Source: Streptomyces tropicalis (GTDB lineage: Bacteria > Actinomycetota > Actinomycetes > Streptomycetales > Streptomycetaceae). From it: 64,000 nucleotides of DNA. The position numbers and the translations under genes were made by a program. This document shows, piece after piece, positions 61,946-64,000 of this stretch. The stretch is taken from contig NZ_JARJBB010000007.1 in assembly GCF_029269835.1 (NCBI RefSeq), positions 281,820-345,819 on the forward strand. Reading direction: 5' to 3'. How positions within the stretch are numbered: the first letter of the stretch is position 1; each line of letters begins with the position of its first letter. The notes beneath the pieces are model-generated. The model had not been told where the DNA came from. It saw only the letters and a list, made by a program, of their open reading frames with translations, and made no database searches.

Positions 61946-62305
61946 GTGACCAACGAGAACCTGTGGAACTACGCGCCCACCGCCGGCCACACCCCGGACG
62001 CCGATCTGACGGGGTACAAGGTCGAGGCCGCCGACGGCCACATCGGCAAGGTCGACAAGCACTCCGCCGAGGTCGGCGCGCAGTACATCGTCGTCGACAC
62101 CGGCGTCTGGATCTTCGGCAAGGAGGTCCTGCTGCCCTCGGGCACCGTGACCGCCATCGACCACGAGGCCCGGACGGTCCGGGTGGCCCGGACCAAGGAC
62201 GAGATCAAGGACGCCCCCGAGTTCGACAAGGAGAAGCACCTCGGCGACCCGGCGTACCACGACCAGATCAGCGGTTACTACGGCGGTCACGGCTCCGGCC
62301 ACTGA
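61946..62305 (+). CDS. PRC-barrel domain protein
   Basis: A 119-residue protein. The core TGYKVEAADGHIGKVDKHSA, then YIVVDTGVWIFGKEVLLPSG fits the PRC-barrel beta fold seen in photosynthetic reaction centre H subunit and RimM. In Streptomyces such proteins are often stress induced. CGGAGG lies eight bases before the GTG. The C-terminus ends with Gly/His-rich GGHGSGH, a possible metal-binding tail. Confidence 0.85.
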   Translation: MTNENLWNYAPTAGHTPDADLTGYKVEAADGHIGKVDKHSAEVGAQYIVVDTGVWIFGKEVLLPSGTVTAIDHEARTVRVARTKDEIKDAPEFDKEKHLGDPAYHDQISGYYGGHGSGH

Positions 62306-62347
62306 GCCGGGCCGTCCGAGGGGGCGGTCCCGGCAGCGGGGGCGGGG

Positions 62348-63793
62348 TCAGAGCAGGCGCCTGATCTCGCCCCGGGCGCGGTAGAAGCCGCCCCGTGCGG
62401 CCTCGTGGACCTCCGCGACCACGTAGCGAGCGCCCGCCGTACGGATCTCCTTGGGGAACTGGACCCGCCAGGACGGGTCGTAGCCCGGCGTCACCACACG
62501 CACCCGGGTGCGCGGGCCGTCCTGGACGCACTCGACGACCACTCCGTCCCCCGGGGCGGCCGGGACGGCGGTCACGGTGGCGACGCGGGCGGCGGGCGTC
62601 ACCCGCTCCACCCCGGCGGCCTTGATGTCGGCGGTCTCCGGGAGCCGGCCGCCCTCCGCCTCCCGCACCGCCGTCTCCGTGGCGTCGATGCAGGCGAGGG
62701 TGCCGGAGGTGGTGACGATGTAGAGCCGCCCGTCCTTGTACTGCATCGAGTACGCCGAGCCGCAGCCGGTGCCCAGCTTCCACAGCCGGGTGCCGTCGGC
62801 GGCGAAGCAGTACACGGACGAGTGGTTGTCCCCGGCGAAGACGTACCGCCCGTCGGGCGAGGTGGCACAGGAGAAGACGCCCGCGTCGCAGCGGTAGCGC
62901 GCCCGCTCGGACCCGTCGGCCTTCGCCAGCCGGTACACCCAGCCCCGCCCCGTCCCGGCGAAGACCTCGTCGCTCTCCTGCCAACCGAAGAGGACCGGTC
63001 CCTCCGTGCGCGTGGACCAGCGCGGCGCGCCGTCCCGGGCGGCGTACATGGCGACGCCCCGCGAGTCGCCGTGGAAGACGCCCTCGTCGTCGCAGCGCAC
63101 CATCCAGGCCCCGGTGCCCGGCCCGGAACGGCGCCACTGGAACTCGTCCTCGTGGTCCACCGTGGTCACCCCGCCGCCGGCGTCGGAGACGCCGAGCACC
63201 CCGTCGTGGATGTCCAGCCAGTAGATGTCGACGTCGTCGGCTATCTCGTACGCGACGTGGGGCACCTTGCCGCTCAGGTCGTACACCCGGCCGTCGTCGC
63301 AGCCCGCGTACAGCCAGAAGTCGTCCGCCACGATGCACTTGACGCCGTCCGGCAGGCCGAAGCGGCCGGTGACCGTGCCGTCGTGGGTCAGCACGTAGAC
63401 ATCGCCGTCCTGATTGCCGACCCAGGCGTGCTCCTCCCCCACGAACACGCCGAACGCGGGGGCGCCGGAGGCGAAACGCCAGAGCACCGGCGCCTGGCGG
63501 GCCGTCGAGCGGGAGCTGACGATCTGGCGGCGGGTCACCGATCTCCGCTGCCGGACGCCGCGGACCGCGGGGGCGTACCCCTTGCGCACCTTCTCGCCGA
63601 CCTTGCGGGCGGCGGCCGCGGCGGCCTTCTCGGGCGTGGCGTAGGAGGCGGAGCGGGTCTGGCCGGCGTCTCCGATGCGGCCGTAGACGATGGTCACCTC
63701 GGCGCCCGCCAGGCGCACTTCGTAGAACTTGTGCGCACCGCCGCCCTCCTCGGAAAGCTCCAGATATGTGGTCGATTCGACCGTGGCGGGCAT
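62348..63793 (-). CDS. WGR-domain protein with PQQ-like beta-propeller
   Basis: A 481-residue protein. Residues 5-75 form a WGR domain (KFYEVRLAGAEVTIVYGRIG, then KAAAAAARKVGEKVRKGY), known as a DNA- or RNA-binding module in PARP proteins. Residues 95-410 are a seven-or-so bladed propeller of repeated GDVYVLTHDGT/DGRVYDLSGK-type blades, typical of PQQ-like or outer-membrane-assembly repeats. No signal peptide, so it is cytoplasmic. The ATG at 63793 has GAGG eight bases before it; an ATG at 63892 is an unlikely alternative. The role is unknown; nucleic-acid recognition by WGR with a propeller platform is inferred. Confidence 0.85.
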   Translation of the reverse strand: MPATVESTTYLELSEEGGGAHKFYEVRLAGAEVTIVYGRIGDAGQTRSASYATPEKAAAAAARKVGEKVRKGYAPAVRGVRQRRSVTRRQIVSSRSTARQAPVLWRFASGAPAFGVFVGEEHAWVGNQDGDVYVLTHDGTVTGRFGLPDGVKCIVADDFWLYAGCDDGRVYDLSGKVPHVAYEIADDVDIYWLDIHDGVLGVSDAGGGVTTVDHEDEFQWRRSGPGTGAWMVRCDDEGVFHGDSRGVAMYAARDGAPRWSTRTEGPVLFGWQESDEVFAGTGRGWVYRLAKADGSERARYRCDAGVFSCATSPDGRYVFAGDNHSSVYCFAADGTRLWKLGTGCGSAYSMQYKDGRLYIVTTSGTLACIDATETAVREAEGGRLPETADIKAAGVERVTPAARVATVTAVPAAPGDGVVVECVQDGPRTRVRVVTPGYDPSWRVQFPKEIRTAGARYVVAEVHEAARGGFYRARGEIRRLL

Positions 63794-64000
63794 CGCGGAC
63801 CTCACTTCGCAAGGTGACGGGCGGGCAGAGGAAGGGCGACCGATCCCTTCGGATCTCGCCGATGAGAAGGACTCTAGTGCCGCATCAGACAACGTTCGCC
63901 CTGTAGCGCCGCTGGAAAACTCGTCAAAATAGTGTCCTCGCCGGAGCCCTGGAAGGTCCCATCCTGGCTCCTGATGGACGGCTGAGCGGATGCAGGGTCC
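63794..64000. other. Upstream region of the WGR gene, right edge
   Basis: About 200 bases with no gene. The AT-richer part at 63870-63935 probably contains the WGR promoter on the minus strand. Anything further lies outside the window. Confidence 0.4.

Overview
This window is chromosomal DNA from a Streptomyces or very close relative. GC is about 73%, codon third positions are almost all G or C, GTG starts and 4-base ATGA/GTGA stop-start overlaps are common, and several families are actinobacterial (DUF1206, bL37, ClpC paralogue, PAS-LuxR regulator, secreted repeat proteins). Exactly one TTA (bldA-type) codon was noticed, in the ATP-grasp gene at 16.9 kb. The window looks like core/arm transition DNA: ordinary housekeeping and stress genes mixed with small accessory operons. 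No phage, transposase, CRISPR array or rRNA was seen.

Layout. 0-10 kb: lgt, a MarR regulator with a DHA2-type exporter that share an operator-like element, an orphan FAD subunit of the xanthine dehydrogenase family, a YdeP-type molybdenum oxidoreductase and a FUSC-like membrane protein. 9.6-15 kb: a frameshifted membrane gene, the 25-residue ribosomal protein bL37, a ClpC-like unfoldase, a flavin/F420-type PPOX protein, an irregular tRNA-Gly and a membrane zinc protease. 15.3-21.7 kb: a PAS-LuxR regulator divergent from a coupled operon of ATP-grasp ligase, phosphohistidine-dikinase-like enzyme and MFS exporter. 22-27 kb: another exporter, and a cobalt-uptake pair (cbtB-cbtA) behind a clear cobalamin riboswitch, facing a histidine-phosphatase-fold protein that has lost both catalytic histidines. 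27-31.7 kb: GntR/FadR regulator, lipocalin-like protein and GMC oxidase in one operon with a strong palindromic operator, then a HIT protein. 32-34 kb: two convergent secreted proteins made of NTP, PQT, QN and KD repeats. 35-42 kb: a membrane-anchored periplasmic-binding-protein fusion, a second FUSC protein, a NUDIX-like protein, a GreA-like factor and a DypB-type peroxidase.

42.8-50.3 kb holds the most distinctive system: five genes, each overlapping the next by four bases, encoding a PaaK-like adenylate-forming enzyme, an MFS exporter, a two-domain GNAT-like protein, a LuxE-like acyl-protein synthetase and a LuxC acyl-reductase fused to a second PaaK-like domain. It has the parts of a fatty-acid-reductase complex without luciferase or thioesterase, so it probably makes and exports a reduced acyl product (aldehyde or derivative). 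51-64 kb: acyltransferase, pyruvate oxidase with an FMN glutamate-synthase-like protein, class V aminotransferase, APH-like kinase, several small unknown proteins, a phosphatidylserine decarboxylase remnant, a PRC-barrel protein and a WGR/beta-propeller protein.

All family calls rest on reading motifs and architecture by eye; no database search was run.
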